Shown here piece after piece: positions 16,760 through 25,316 of a stretch of DNA of 64,000 bases (position 1 is the stretch's first letter; each line of letters opens with the position of its first letter). Below the pieces are notes generated by a model that was not told the DNA's origin, ran no database searches, and saw nothing but the letters and a program-made list of their open reading frames with translations. The stretch covers positions 29,184 to 93,183 of the forward strand of contig JAFGES010000060.1 of assembly GCA_016931455.1 (NCBI GenBank), in the 5' to 3' direction. The position numbers and the translations under genes were made by a program. The stretch comes from Desulfobacterales bacterium. GTDB lineage: Bacteria > Desulfobacterota > Desulfobacteria > Desulfobacterales > JAHDSC01.

Positions 16760-19102
16760 TTAGGGTCGCACGGCCCGTACAGCACCCAGTTGTCGGCAGT
16801 CTTTTTGATCTTTGTTCCAAGATGTTTCTTTTTGGGAGGACACAACATCAACAACCTTACTCCAACCATCTGAATAGCAAGCGTAATTTTCAGATGTCCA
16901 GTACCACACCGGCTCTTTTGATTCTACCGATGGGAAAAAAGGCTTACGTTTATAAATTTTCTCTAGTTCACCGACAGTAGGCAAACGCCAGTCATTATAT
17001 CCGCCGGTTCGTAAACTTTTTACGTATTGAAGAGCGAATTCATAGTCTATTAATCTTTTAAGTTCAAGATTTGAATCCAACATACACCACACCAAACCCG
17101 TTCGCGTGTCAGTAATCGTGCCGTCTTTTTTTTCAACAAATATTCCACCGGCTGACTTGAGTAGGGCCCTTAATCTTTCTTTTTCCTTTGCTTTTCTGTC
17201 TAGATCCTCAAGATTTTGTATTTTGGCCAATTCGCTATTCAATTTTTTTTTCAAAGATGTATTCGGATAGGCTTTCAAATAGTCTAAATAAATCTGTTTT
17301 GCAGCCTCATAATGATTGCCTTTATGTTCTGCTTTTAACATCAAATTAGCAAGTATCTTTTGTTCGTATAGTTTTTTTTGAAATGAAGCCTGCAGGCTCT
17401 TTATTTCTTCCGCATGTTGACTGGAATCATAAATTTTAATAAAATTATCGCAAAGTTGGGCACAAATTTTCCATTTTTCCTGTTTTCCATAAAAAAATAT
17501 TTTCTCCTTTAAAAAAATATAATATTCTTCCTGCATATCCGCAATGAATTGATTAACTTTATCTCGGTATTTTCCCTTTGGGTGATTATTGAGATATTCC
17601 ATATAAACTGCAATTTTTTCTCCACTATCGAAGTCAATGGCCGTATTTAATTTTTCATAATCTCTATCATCGGATCGAACCGATATGTCCTCCATTTTAC
17701 TGCTAATTTTAGCTTTATAAATACCATTTGGATATTTTTCTAAATACTGTTTACAAACAGCTGTCGCTTCTGTGTAATTATTCGCTGTACACAATATGTC
17801 AGCTCTATGAAGAAGTGATTTATAATCCCTTTCCTCAATTATATTTTGAATTTCAATTATCATTTTTTCCGCCTTTAAGGCATAGCTGCCTTCACTATAG
17901 GAATCTGAAAACTTTTTTATTATACTTATCTTTTCTTCTAGTACGTTCTGATTATCGACTTCTACCAAAAGGCGTTGATATTCTTTTTTTTCATGTTGAG
18001 ATTTAACTGCCCACACAATTGTAGCTGTAATGACAACCGTAATGATAACGGTTGCGAAAATTGCAGTAGTCGGCAATCTGAAATGCTTTTTCGTTTTTTC
18101 CGTTTCTATGTTCCATTTTTTTTCACGGCAATATTCTTTAATATATTGACAGGCCTCATCACGATCCATTCCGAATTTAACAGCTGCTTTAACAAGGGCT
18201 TCAAAGTATTCCGTACGAATCTTACCATCCATTCCCGCAACTTCAATATCCGAATTGAGTTCATCCAGATGTGAACGGGCTATGCTTATATTATAGGCAT
18301 TACGACTCTCTTGTGTCTTGAAAACCGCTATACACTGTCCAACTAAAATACCACTTGCAGTGACAACGGCATCCTTTTTTATAATTTTAAGAAGTTCCGT
18401 CTCTTTTTCTTTTGTTCGTTTTTGAATGGCTTCGAGACTGGAGCTATTGGAGAGTCCCAAAAAATCATAAAGTGATGATTTGCCGACAATTTTTAGGTTC
18501 GCATGAATAACCTTTTCAATGGATTTATCAAGTTGATGGAATTGGGTAGAATCTACCTTGTAATTTTTTTTGATCGGACAAGTGATTCGTTTGCGAATCT
18601 CATCTTCGCTCATTGTATGAAGCTTGGCCAATTTCGCAATTTCTTCCTCGGCAATGAAACCTTTACTCATGCGGATTTCGATCTGCTTGTCGATTCGGCT
18701 GTATTTTTCTTTTAGCTTAGCATTAATTCGGTCTCGAATCTTTTTTTCAGAAACAGAATGTAACTTAGCCAGCTTGAAGACCTCCTCATCCGTGATGAAA
18801 CCTTTACTCATGCGGATTTCAAGATGTCTATCGATTTGTAAATATTTTTGTTTGACTTTATTTTGAAATTGTATCTTTGCTTGGCGGGCTTCATTTGGGC
18901 GTAGGCTTGGATCAAGCATGACTCTCCGGATTTCCGGAATCAAATCAATATAATGCTTAGCCAAAACAGCCTTTGTGGGATGATTGCGATAGCGACTCCA
19001 TTCGGCTTGCTTTTTCTTAATTGCCTCCTCTATTTTTTTTTGATCCGACTCTGGTGGATTAACCGAAAGTTCCAGAACCTGATAGAAGTTTTCTCTTTCC
19101 AT
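16760..19102 (-). CDS. Membrane protein with degenerate J-like domains and C-terminal DUF1566 domain
   Basis: A 780-residue protein. Residues 5-70 resemble a J domain (FYQVLEL, helix II, then NHPTKAV where a DnaJ has HPD, then RRVMLDP). Two near-identical 47-residue repeats follow, each with EIRMSKGFI and KLAKLH (about 94 and 141). A second J-like stretch (LYDFLGL, TQESRNAYN) is at 210-272. A transmembrane helix is at about 345-366. A lysine-rich, TPR-like region with repeated YLEKYP/YLKAYP segments spans 380-660. The end (about 670-780) is a DUF1566/Lcl domain with TGLVWC, WRLPTVGELE and YWTSE. It is the last gene behind grpE-like and hsp70-like genes, 45 bp from the latter, and may be their membrane-anchored co-chaperone. 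Function is inferred. Confidence 0.75.
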   Translation of the reverse strand: MERENFYQVLELSVNPPESDQKKIEEAIKKKQAEWSRYRNHPTKAVLAKHYIDLIPEIRRVMLDPSLRPNEARQAKIQFQNKVKQKYLQIDRHLEIRMSKGFITDEEVFKLAKLHSVSEKKIRDRINAKLKEKYSRIDKQIEIRMSKGFIAEEEIAKLAKLHTMSEDEIRKRITCPIKKNYKVDSTQFHQLDKSIEKVIHANLKIVGKSSLYDFLGLSNSSSLEAIQKRTKEKETELLKIIKKDAVVTASGILVGQCIAVFKTQESRNAYNISIARSHLDELNSDIEVAGMDGKIRTEYFEALVKAAVKFGMDRDEACQYIKEYCREKKWNIETEKTKKHFRLPTTAIFATVIITVVITATIVWAVKSQHEKKEYQRLLVEVDNQNVLEEKISIIKKFSDSYSEGSYALKAEKMIIEIQNIIEERDYKSLLHRADILCTANNYTEATAVCKQYLEKYPNGIYKAKISSKMEDISVRSDDRDYEKLNTAIDFDSGEKIAVYMEYLNNHPKGKYRDKVNQFIADMQEEYYIFLKEKIFFYGKQEKWKICAQLCDNFIKIYDSSQHAEEIKSLQASFQKKLYEQKILANLMLKAEHKGNHYEAAKQIYLDYLKAYPNTSLKKKLNSELAKIQNLEDLDRKAKEKERLRALLKSAGGIFVEKKDGTITDTRTGLVWCMLDSNLELKRLIDYEFALQYVKSLRTGGYNDWRLPTVGELEKIYKRKPFFPSVESKEPVWYWTSENYACYSDGWSKVVDVVSSQKETSWNKDQKDCRQLGAVRAVRP
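18654..18820. repeat. Intragenic direct repeat, 141-bp period
   Basis: A 26-bp identical segment (18654-18679 and 18795-18820) marks two tandem 47-codon units inside the J-like/DUF1566 gene. The encoded units share EIRMSKGFI, an acidic EE pair and KLAKLH. Near-identity at the DNA level suggests a recent tandem duplication or strong constraint. Confidence 0.8.
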
Positions 19103-19147
19103 AATCTAATTTTATCCTAATACTCTCAATCATACTCCTTTCATACT

Positions 19148-20812
19148 TTAATGGATAACAAGGCTTTGACTTCGAGTTTTTGCTTCTTCAAATTCTTCAC
19201 CCTGAATAAAAGATTTTGTTTCGATGGCAACTGCAACAGTACGTAACTCACTGGTCTCAACAGCATTAATTTGCAGGCGACCCTCCGGATTCATTTTAAA
19301 AGAGATTTCAATCGGCAAATCAACCGGCAAACCTGTAGGCAAATTTAGTATAGCCGTTCCTATTTCGATTGAATTTTCAGCCTGAACAGTTTCTGCACTG
19401 GATTCATTTTCCATTATACGAATCAATACTGTTTTCTGGTCGGGAATCGCTGTATAAAAATGTTTTTTGGCATCCACCGGTAAAGCCGTATTTCTCAGTA
19501 TAAGGTTGAAAACGAGTTCTTCATTATGTTGGTTGCGTACCACAACGCCAAAGCTCTTGCTTGCCACATCTTTAATTTTAACCATGGAACGCTCTAAATA
19601 AGGAAGTGTGTAACCCGTATCATCAGCCATTTGCTGGACGACTTCTTTGACGATATCTTCAGGTGTCGACTCAAGATCGTCATAAATTTGATCAAGGCTT
19701 TTACTTGTTCTTTTTGCAATTCGTTTGATCAGTCCATCGTTGAGGGAAAGTTTCCAACCATAAATTGCAGCACCTTTTGCTACCGCTTCATCAGGGTCAA
19801 ACATCTTCGGCTCTATGGAAAACTCCTCTTTAATACGATCAACAACTTGAGGCATCCGTGTAGAGCCACCGACTAAGATAATTTCATCAAAACGCTTATA
19901 TCCCTTTTTCGCGGCTTCTTTCAAGATTTCATGGGTCAAAGCAATGGTTCTCTCGATTAAATCGCGTGTAATTTCTTCAAACTTTTCCCGTTTTAATTCA
20001 ACCTTAACCCTTTCCCCGCCATGGGTTATGGAAATAGGAGTTTTTTCTCTCTGACTCATTATTTTTTTTGACTTCTCAGCAGAAAGCTGAAGATCTTGAC
20101 AGGTATCAGGATCTTCAAGAATGTCCTCTTCTATTCCGGTCTTATTTTTAAATTCCTCTACCAAATTCGTTACAATGCGGTCATCCCAGTCTTTACCGCC
20201 TAGATTATGATCGCCCCCCGCACAAATTACCTCAATGGAATCCGGTTGAATATCAATCATCGTTATATCAAAGGTGCCGCCTCCAAGATCATAAACCAGA
20301 ACAACCCGACTTTCGGAAAACTCGGTAGTGCCGTATGCAATGGCCGCTGCAGTAGGTTCATTAATAATTTGACGAACATTAAAGCCTGCAATTTCACCGG
20401 CCTTCCGGGTTGCCTCACGCTCATTAATGCCGAAATAAGCAGGGCAGGTGATGACGATATCTGAGATTTTTTCACCCAACTTATACTCCGCATCCTGTAC
20501 AAGCTTTCGTATAATATAACTTGAAATCTCCTCTGCCCGATAAGCTTTGGAATTATATTCAAAAGCGAAATTGGGATCACCCATTGACCGTTTCACAAAA
20601 CTGACAACTTCGCATGGGTATAATTTAGCACTTTCCTTGGCGACATCACCGACAACAATACTTTTCCCATCAAAAAAAACAACTGAGGGTGTTACTCGTT
20701 GATTTTCCGCGTTGGGTACAACAACCGCTTTACCATATTCATCGACATATGCAATCGATGAATATGTGGTTCCTAAATCAATTCCAAAAATCCTCTTCAT
20801 CTGCTCACCCAT
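19148..20812 (-). CDS. Atypical Hsp70 (DnaK-like), lacking the C-terminal lid
   Basis: The nucleotide-binding domain (about 1-375) is well conserved: GIDLGTTYSSIAYV, PAYFGINEREATRKAGEIAGF, INEPTAAAIAYG, YDLGGGTFDIT and ILVGGSTRMPQV. Instead of the usual linker, about 60 lysine/acid-rich residues (about 380-440) lead to a beta substrate-binding domain ending near residue 554. The alpha-helical lid and EEVD-like tail of ~638-residue DnaK are missing. The start ATG at 20812 has GAGGAG 5 nt upstream. It lies between a grpE-like gene (13 bp) and the J-like/DUF1566 gene, so it is a dedicated Hsp70 system separate from housekeeping DnaK. Confidence 0.88.
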   Translation of the reverse strand: MGEQMKRIFGIDLGTTYSSIAYVDEYGKAVVVPNAENQRVTPSVVFFDGKSIVVGDVAKESAKLYPCEVVSFVKRSMGDPNFAFEYNSKAYRAEEISSYIIRKLVQDAEYKLGEKISDIVITCPAYFGINEREATRKAGEIAGFNVRQIINEPTAAAIAYGTTEFSESRVVLVYDLGGGTFDITMIDIQPDSIEVICAGGDHNLGGKDWDDRIVTNLVEEFKNKTGIEEDILEDPDTCQDLQLSAEKSKKIMSQREKTPISITHGGERVKVELKREKFEEITRDLIERTIALTHEILKEAAKKGYKRFDEIILVGGSTRMPQVVDRIKEEFSIEPKMFDPDEAVAKGAAIYGWKLSLNDGLIKRIAKRTSKSLDQIYDDLESTPEDIVKEVVQQMADDTGYTLPYLERSMVKIKDVASKSFGVVVRNQHNEELVFNLILRNTALPVDAKKHFYTAIPDQKTVLIRIMENESSAETVQAENSIEIGTAILNLPTGLPVDLPIEISFKMNPEGRLQINAVETSELRTVAVAIETKSFIQGEEFEEAKTRSQSLVIH

Positions 20813-20825
20813 GGGATCTCCTCAT

Positions 20826-21542
20826 TTATACTTCAATTGGGGCTAATATATAGGAATAAACCGCCACCATTTCAGGCCGAATCACTTTTCCATCCCATTC
20901 GTAACCCGGACGCAAACTTTCAGCAACGGTTTTGTCTTTGGACTTATCTGCAGTTTCAATCGTTTTCATCACCCTTTGGCAACCCGGATCGAACGTAGCT
21001 TTGTTGCAAGTAAATGGTTTAACGCCTTGCCAGTAAAATAAATCTTCTAAATCCGAAGGTATATTTTCAAATACTTTGAGCAACTTTTCCAGATCGATTG
21101 CAGAGGCCTCTTTAGAACGATAATGCTCCACCAACTTTCTTATATCATCAATAATTTTTATCACATCCATAATAAAGGATTTCAGGTATTTTTTGACGAT
21201 ATCTTTTTTATACTCCTGAAGCTCTTGATGGAGCTGATCAATTATTTTATCTTTATGGGCATCATATTTTAATTTGCTCTGAAATTCCCGTTGAAGGCTG
21301 CTCAGCTGTTCTTGAATTTGCTCCATTTTTAAGATTATCGGTTTCGTGACCTCCTTCGTAGAAGCCGCTAAGCCTTCTTTTGTTTCTATTTCTTGTAACC
21401 TTTCGTCCGGATTCAATATGGCATCATCTCCCTGTATATTAGTGCTCACGCCGGATTCAGACGTTATAGGATCGGATTTAATCTTGGCAAGCTCCTTAAT
21501 CGGAATACCAAAGTTAAATTCTTCGTCTTCCATTTCATCCAT
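20826..21542 (-). CDS. GrpE-like nucleotide exchange factor with extended N-terminus
   Basis: A 238-residue protein. The first ~75 residues are acidic and low complexity. A long coiled coil follows (about 75-125), and the C-terminal beta domain carries the GrpE signature ESLRPGYEWDGKVIRPEMVAVY near the end. GrpE releases ADP from Hsp70. The central helix is diverged (FIMDVIKIIDDIRKL, DLEDLFYWQGV), with extra cysteines at about 180-190 (TCNKATFDPGC). Its gene precedes the lid-less Hsp70 by 13 bp, which strongly supports a functional pair. Confidence 0.8.
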   Translation of the reverse strand: MDEMEDEEFNFGIPIKELAKIKSDPITSESGVSTNIQGDDAILNPDERLQEIETKEGLAASTKEVTKPIILKMEQIQEQLSSLQREFQSKLKYDAHKDKIIDQLHQELQEYKKDIVKKYLKSFIMDVIKIIDDIRKLVEHYRSKEASAIDLEKLLKVFENIPSDLEDLFYWQGVKPFTCNKATFDPGCQRVMKTIETADKSKDKTVAESLRPGYEWDGKVIRPEMVAVYSYILAPIEV

Positions 21543-21773
21543 TTAAAAGATTACTCCATATCTAAGGTTCTGACTTTACAATTGCTTCATAACTTTGGTA
21601 TCGACATTTTTAACAAATACTTTAATGCTTGTATCTCGCACAATAAAGGCGAATCTTAGCATAAGTTTTAATACGAAAGATTTTTCAAATTTTGAAGTGA
21701 ATTTTTATGGAGAAATAAGCGGTATCGGCTGCAATTTATAATTGAATATTGTGTTGGTTGTATGTTGGGATGT

Positions 21774-23108
21774 TTAAAAAAGCGATTTTATATTAGTAAC
21801 CAAAAAAACAGCGTTTGATCGGCTTCCTGGTTTTTCTGTGTAATCATTGAGCGTTAACATAGCAAAAAGGCTTTGGATATCATTTATAACATTATTTTCT
21901 TCAAATATAAACTTTTGGCTGTCATGGCTTGAATCAAAATTTTTTTTTATCTCCTGAACCATTTTATGGAATGGCGAAGGTTCCAGAATTTGCTGTGCCT
22001 TATTAAGAATACTCGCAATAAATATTTTGAAGCTCTTTAAGAGAAATATGCGACCATCTTCAAAACCTTTAAAAGATTCCAACGCTTCTAAAACTTTATG
22101 AATATTTGTTTCAATAGGAGTATTGGGGTGAAAATTTTCGAGCAACTTTTTTTGTTGGGGAGATAGCTCCGATTTACATCCATTAATGAGGGCAAATGCC
22201 CATCTCTTAACTTCTATTTCATGATATTTTTTAATCTGATCTCTTGATAAAGGTATCGGTTTCGAACTCCATTCATCAATAACGGTAAACGTCCATCTCC
22301 CGGCCTCATTTAAAAAATGTCTGTAAATGACGCCCGTGACCGCATAATATTGTTTAATTATCTCGGAATAACCGTTTTCTACTTCTTTATTGACGAAATC
22401 AATTTCTTCGTTTTTTTCAATAAGGCCATATGAAATCAAAGAATATAATACCTTATATACGGTAAAATCATCATAGCCGCTTTCATTCATTAATTGTCTA
22501 ACAGTCCGTTTACCATCAACAAGCGTCAAAATCCGCCATTCATCTGCATTGAATTTAATTTCTTTTTTATCTTGATTGCTTTGAGAAATTTTAAATATCA
22601 ATCTGTCATTGGTAATTTGCTTGGATATAAGCGACATTTCATCAACACGTCTTGTTGCTTCCAAAACGATGTTCATAATGTTTAAGGGAGTAACCACCAT
22701 ACCATTTAAATTAAGCTTGGCATCTTTATACTCAAAGCTCCCTTTTTCCCATAAAAACAGATCAAATATAATATCTTCAGCCTGTTTATAAATAATTTCT
22801 TTTAATCTTTCTTTAGAAATATAGCCCTGAACAACCATAATTTCACCTAATGCCAGCTTTTTCTCTTTCGCTAAAGCCAAGCAGGTGTTTAGTTGTTCAG
22901 AGGAAATTATCCCCTTGTTTCGTAAAAGATAACCGAGCCGAGCCTCTTTTTTAGATCCGGTGGCATATATTACGGCGCCATGCTTCATGAAAATTTTAAC
23001 CTCATTTTCATCCCTGATAAGTCGCAACACACCTGTCTTTTTGTCATTGCATAATAGCTGTAAAATGCTTGCGAGAAAAGAGGTCTCGAAATTACCTTTA
23101 AGATGCAT
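21774..23108 (-). CDS. DUF4388 (PatA-like) domain protein
   Basis: A 444-residue soluble protein. The N-terminus (about 1-110) is a DUF4388 domain, seen in signalling proteins such as PatA-type regulators: LKGNFETSFLASILQLL, KTGVLRLI, GAVIYATG, LGYLLRNKGIIS. The next part has repeated LxxALxLGEIMVxxGYI-type helices (LGEIMVVQGYISKERL) and a winged-helix-like VDGKRTVRQLMNESG segment near 200. The C-terminal 200 residues are unrecognised and helical. It is 230 bp upstream of the grpE-like gene on the same strand. A signalling input for the Hsp70 system is possible but not shown. Confidence 0.65.
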   Translation of the reverse strand: MHLKGNFETSFLASILQLLCNDKKTGVLRLIRDENEVKIFMKHGAVIYATGSKKEARLGYLLRNKGIISSEQLNTCLALAKEKKLALGEIMVVQGYISKERLKEIIYKQAEDIIFDLFLWEKGSFEYKDAKLNLNGMVVTPLNIMNIVLEATRRVDEMSLISKQITNDRLIFKISQSNQDKKEIKFNADEWRILTLVDGKRTVRQLMNESGYDDFTVYKVLYSLISYGLIEKNEEIDFVNKEVENGYSEIIKQYYAVTGVIYRHFLNEAGRWTFTVIDEWSSKPIPLSRDQIKKYHEIEVKRWAFALINGCKSELSPQQKKLLENFHPNTPIETNIHKVLEALESFKGFEDGRIFLLKSFKIFIASILNKAQQILEPSPFHKMVQEIKKNFDSSHDSQKFIFEENNVINDIQSLFAMLTLNDYTEKPGSRSNAVFLVTNIKSLF

Positions 23109-23172
23109 GTATCTAAGGCCTTTAATTCTCCTTTATCCAATTATGGACTTATAATGTACAATAAAAAATCCT

Positions 23173-24024
23173 CTAAAACACGATTCCCGCATATCCAACG
23201 AAGCTTTCGCCGGGACTTTTATCATAGCTGTTGGAATAGGCGATCAATTCCGCACTTTCAGCCCCTATCTGAATACCGGCGGCAATAGCTGTCGCTGCAG
23301 CACCGGCACAGCACGCATTTTGTGATGTTGAAGCTTCACGGACAACTTCATCCGGGTCCATAGAAAGCATGGCCTCAATAACTCTTCGGTCATTTTCATT
23401 CCGAACCCATTCGGCCGCCGAGGGGCCGATTCCTTTGGGAATAAAACCATAGTTTAATCCATAATGGGTTAAATCCGTAGATCCAATAATTTTTACCTGC
23501 AGTCCTAGTTCAACGGCAATTGCCACAGCAGTCTTTCCAATTTCGAATGAATTTCTCGTGGGAGGTACTCCAATGGGCACAATTTTTACTTTTGGAAAAA
23601 AATATTTTATAAAGGGGATCTGAATTTCAATAGTATTATCCTGAGTAAAATCCTCCATTGTTTCCAGCTTAAAACTAAATTTACGGGCAATTTCACTTGC
23701 AAGTTCGTCTTCGATATAAATTTCACCAAAAGGAGTCTCCCATGCCCCCTTTGTCATAATATAGCTTGGCGAACTTGAATGAAGATGCATTCCGAATATT
23801 AAAAAAACATCAGGATGATTATCAGCCTTTAAAAAATTGATCACATTACAAGCAATACTGCCTGAAAAATACCACCCCGCATGGGGTACAATACCACCAA
23901 CCAATTTTTTCCGTGAAGGTATTTTAATATTCGGATCTCGAAGAAAATTTTTAATTTCTTTCTCACATCCTGAAGCACTTGCAGGATACCAACTTCCTGC
24001 AAACATTGCTTTTCTCACAGCCAT
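23173..24024 (-). CDS. amrB: AmmeMemoRadiSam system protein B (Memo-like)
   Basis: A 283-residue Memo-family protein related to extradiol dioxygenases. It has the N-terminal FAGSWYPAS, the metal/active-site segments GGIVPHAGWYFSG and FGMHLHSSS, the central DNTIEIQIPF and GSTDLTHYG, and a C-terminal SPGESFVGYAGI. In many genomes it pairs with AMMECR1 and a radical-SAM protein, but neither partner is adjacent here. I chose ATG at 24024, which gives the family N-terminus AVRKAMFAG; a TTG seven codons earlier is possible. Biochemical role unknown; the family has Fe/Cu-binding redox members. Confidence 0.85.
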   Translation of the reverse strand: MAVRKAMFAGSWYPASASGCEKEIKNFLRDPNIKIPSRKKLVGGIVPHAGWYFSGSIACNVINFLKADNHPDVFLIFGMHLHSSSPSYIMTKGAWETPFGEIYIEDELASEIARKFSFKLETMEDFTQDNTIEIQIPFIKYFFPKVKIVPIGVPPTRNSFEIGKTAVAIAVELGLQVKIIGSTDLTHYGLNYGFIPKGIGPSAAEWVRNENDRRVIEAMLSMDPDEVVREASTSQNACCAGAAATAIAAGIQIGAESAELIAYSNSYDKSPGESFVGYAGIVF

Positions 24025-24048
24025 GGCTCCAAACTCCTTTCCCAATCA

Positions 24049-24353
24049 TTAAAGTGTCGGATTAAATTCAATCATCCCGGTGCACATCTTTAGCTTTATA
24101 ACAATTAGATCCTAATACTCGATCGGTAGGCAATTGTGAGAGAAGCTCTAATCAGAATCCAACTTTTTACCATAGACCATAAATAGTAATCGGCCGAACT
24201 TCAAAAAAGCTAAAGCCGCACAATTTTTGAATGTTTAATTATGTGAAAGTTTCTTGAAAATGTATAATGCCTAATCTATGACCGTTGATAGGAGATTGTG
24301 TTGAGTGAAATATGACTTTTTCAAAAAGACATAAGGAACGAAGATATCAAATA
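24049..24353. other. Non-coding gap
   Basis: About 300 bp of AT-rich DNA between the Memo-like gene and the small zinc-ribbon gene. I see no gene, RNA or convincing terminator. It probably holds the 3' end of the AOR-linked transcript and a promoter for the Memo-like gene. Confidence 0.4.
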
Positions 24354-24554
24354 TTATTTTTTATCAGGGCAGATAGCCCTTAACATGTCTTTACCTATTT
24401 TTTTCCGGCGGCATACCGGACATATCAATATTTCGTCTTCAGGTAAACCTGTTTTCTCTATTACATAATCAAACACCTTTTGGGTAACATGACGCTTTCC
24501 GCAGATGGGACAAAACAACGACTTGGAATTATTTGACTGTAACGATTTTTTCAT
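24354..24554 (-). CDS. Small double zinc-ribbon protein, paralogue of the neighbouring C-terminal domain
   Basis: A 66-residue protein with two Cys pairs, FCPICGKRH and ICPVCRRKK, and a closing DMLRAICPDKK. Its sequence aligns over most of its length with the last ~52 residues of the next gene upstream (CPICGEQH, KTGL, ICPRCRREKM, EMLRGIC). The ATG follows AGGGGG at 7 nt and lies inside the end of that gene (26-nt overlap), so translation is probably coupled. It looks like a duplicated and detached zinc-binding module of the redox complex. Function unknown. Confidence 0.75.
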   Translation of the reverse strand: MKKSLQSNNSKSLFCPICGKRHVTQKVFDYVIEKTGLPEDEILICPVCRRKKIGKDMLRAICPDKK

Positions 24555-25299
24555 GGCAGATCCCCCTTAACATCTCTTGCCCCATTTTTTCACGACGGCA
24601 TCTAGGGCAGATCGATAATTCAGTTTCAGACAGACCCGTTTTTTGCATTTCATATAACAGCATTTGATTGGTAATATGTTGTTCGCCGCAAATCGGGCAT
24701 TTTAAAAGTTCAAATTGATGATACCATAATGCGCGTTTGCCGTTGCTATCTATCATTCGAATAGCGCCTGTCGGGCAAATAGCGACACAAGAACCACAAC
24801 CGATACAATCTTCGTTGGCATCTTTATATGGAGTTTGAACCACTTTATCGGCGCCACGCCCGGCTGTATAAATCGCTGCAGTTCCCTGCTTATGGCAGAG
24901 TCGATAACATAATCCGCATAACACACACCTTTTATTCTGAACATTTAAAGTATCAAATTCCGGCTCTATTTTTTCATTGATAATTTCCTCTAATATTTCT
25001 TTTGCCTCAGGTGCTCTAGCGATAAGGAGCTTGGCAGTCATTCTGCGACTTTTTTTTACCATTTCAGATTCCGTATAAAATCTTTCAATGGAACGAATCG
25101 GATACTCACAAGCAGCGACTAATTTTGATTCATTTTTTTTTCTAACTTCAACCACGCAAAGTCTGCAGCCGGCAAATCCAGGAAAATCAGGATGATAGCA
25201 AAGGGTAGGTATATAAATATTATTTTTTTTGCAAGTATCTAATAATTTTGTATTTTTTGCAACTTTAAATTTTTTGTCGTTGATGAAAATTTCGACCAT
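24529..25299 (-). CDS. NuoG/HoxU-like iron-sulfur subunit with C-terminal zinc ribbon
   Basis: A 256-residue electron-transfer subunit. The N-terminus is a plant-type [2Fe-2S] domain (PTLCYHP, GCRLCVVEV, AACEYPI). Residues ~80-120 correspond to the His-Cys region but are diverged. Two ferredoxin [4Fe-4S] sites follow (CVLCGLCYRLCH, CIGCGSCVAICPTGAI). An extra zinc ribbon (CPICGEQH, ICPRCRREK) is appended after residue 200, which is not part of ordinary NuoG N-termini. It is 17 bp from the NuoF-like gene. With no hydrogenase or formate dehydrogenase catalytic subunit nearby, it probably serves the upstream aldehyde oxidoreductase. Confidence 0.82.
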   Translation of the reverse strand: MVEIFINDKKFKVAKNTKLLDTCKKNNIYIPTLCYHPDFPGFAGCRLCVVEVRKKNESKLVAACEYPIRSIERFYTESEMVKKSRRMTAKLLIARAPEAKEILEEIINEKIEPEFDTLNVQNKRCVLCGLCYRLCHKQGTAAIYTAGRGADKVVQTPYKDANEDCIGCGSCVAICPTGAIRMIDSNGKRALWYHQFELLKCPICGEQHITNQMLLYEMQKTGLSETELSICPRCRREKMGQEMLRGICHEKIVTVK

Positions 25300-25316
25300 T
25301 TCAAATCTCCATTAAT

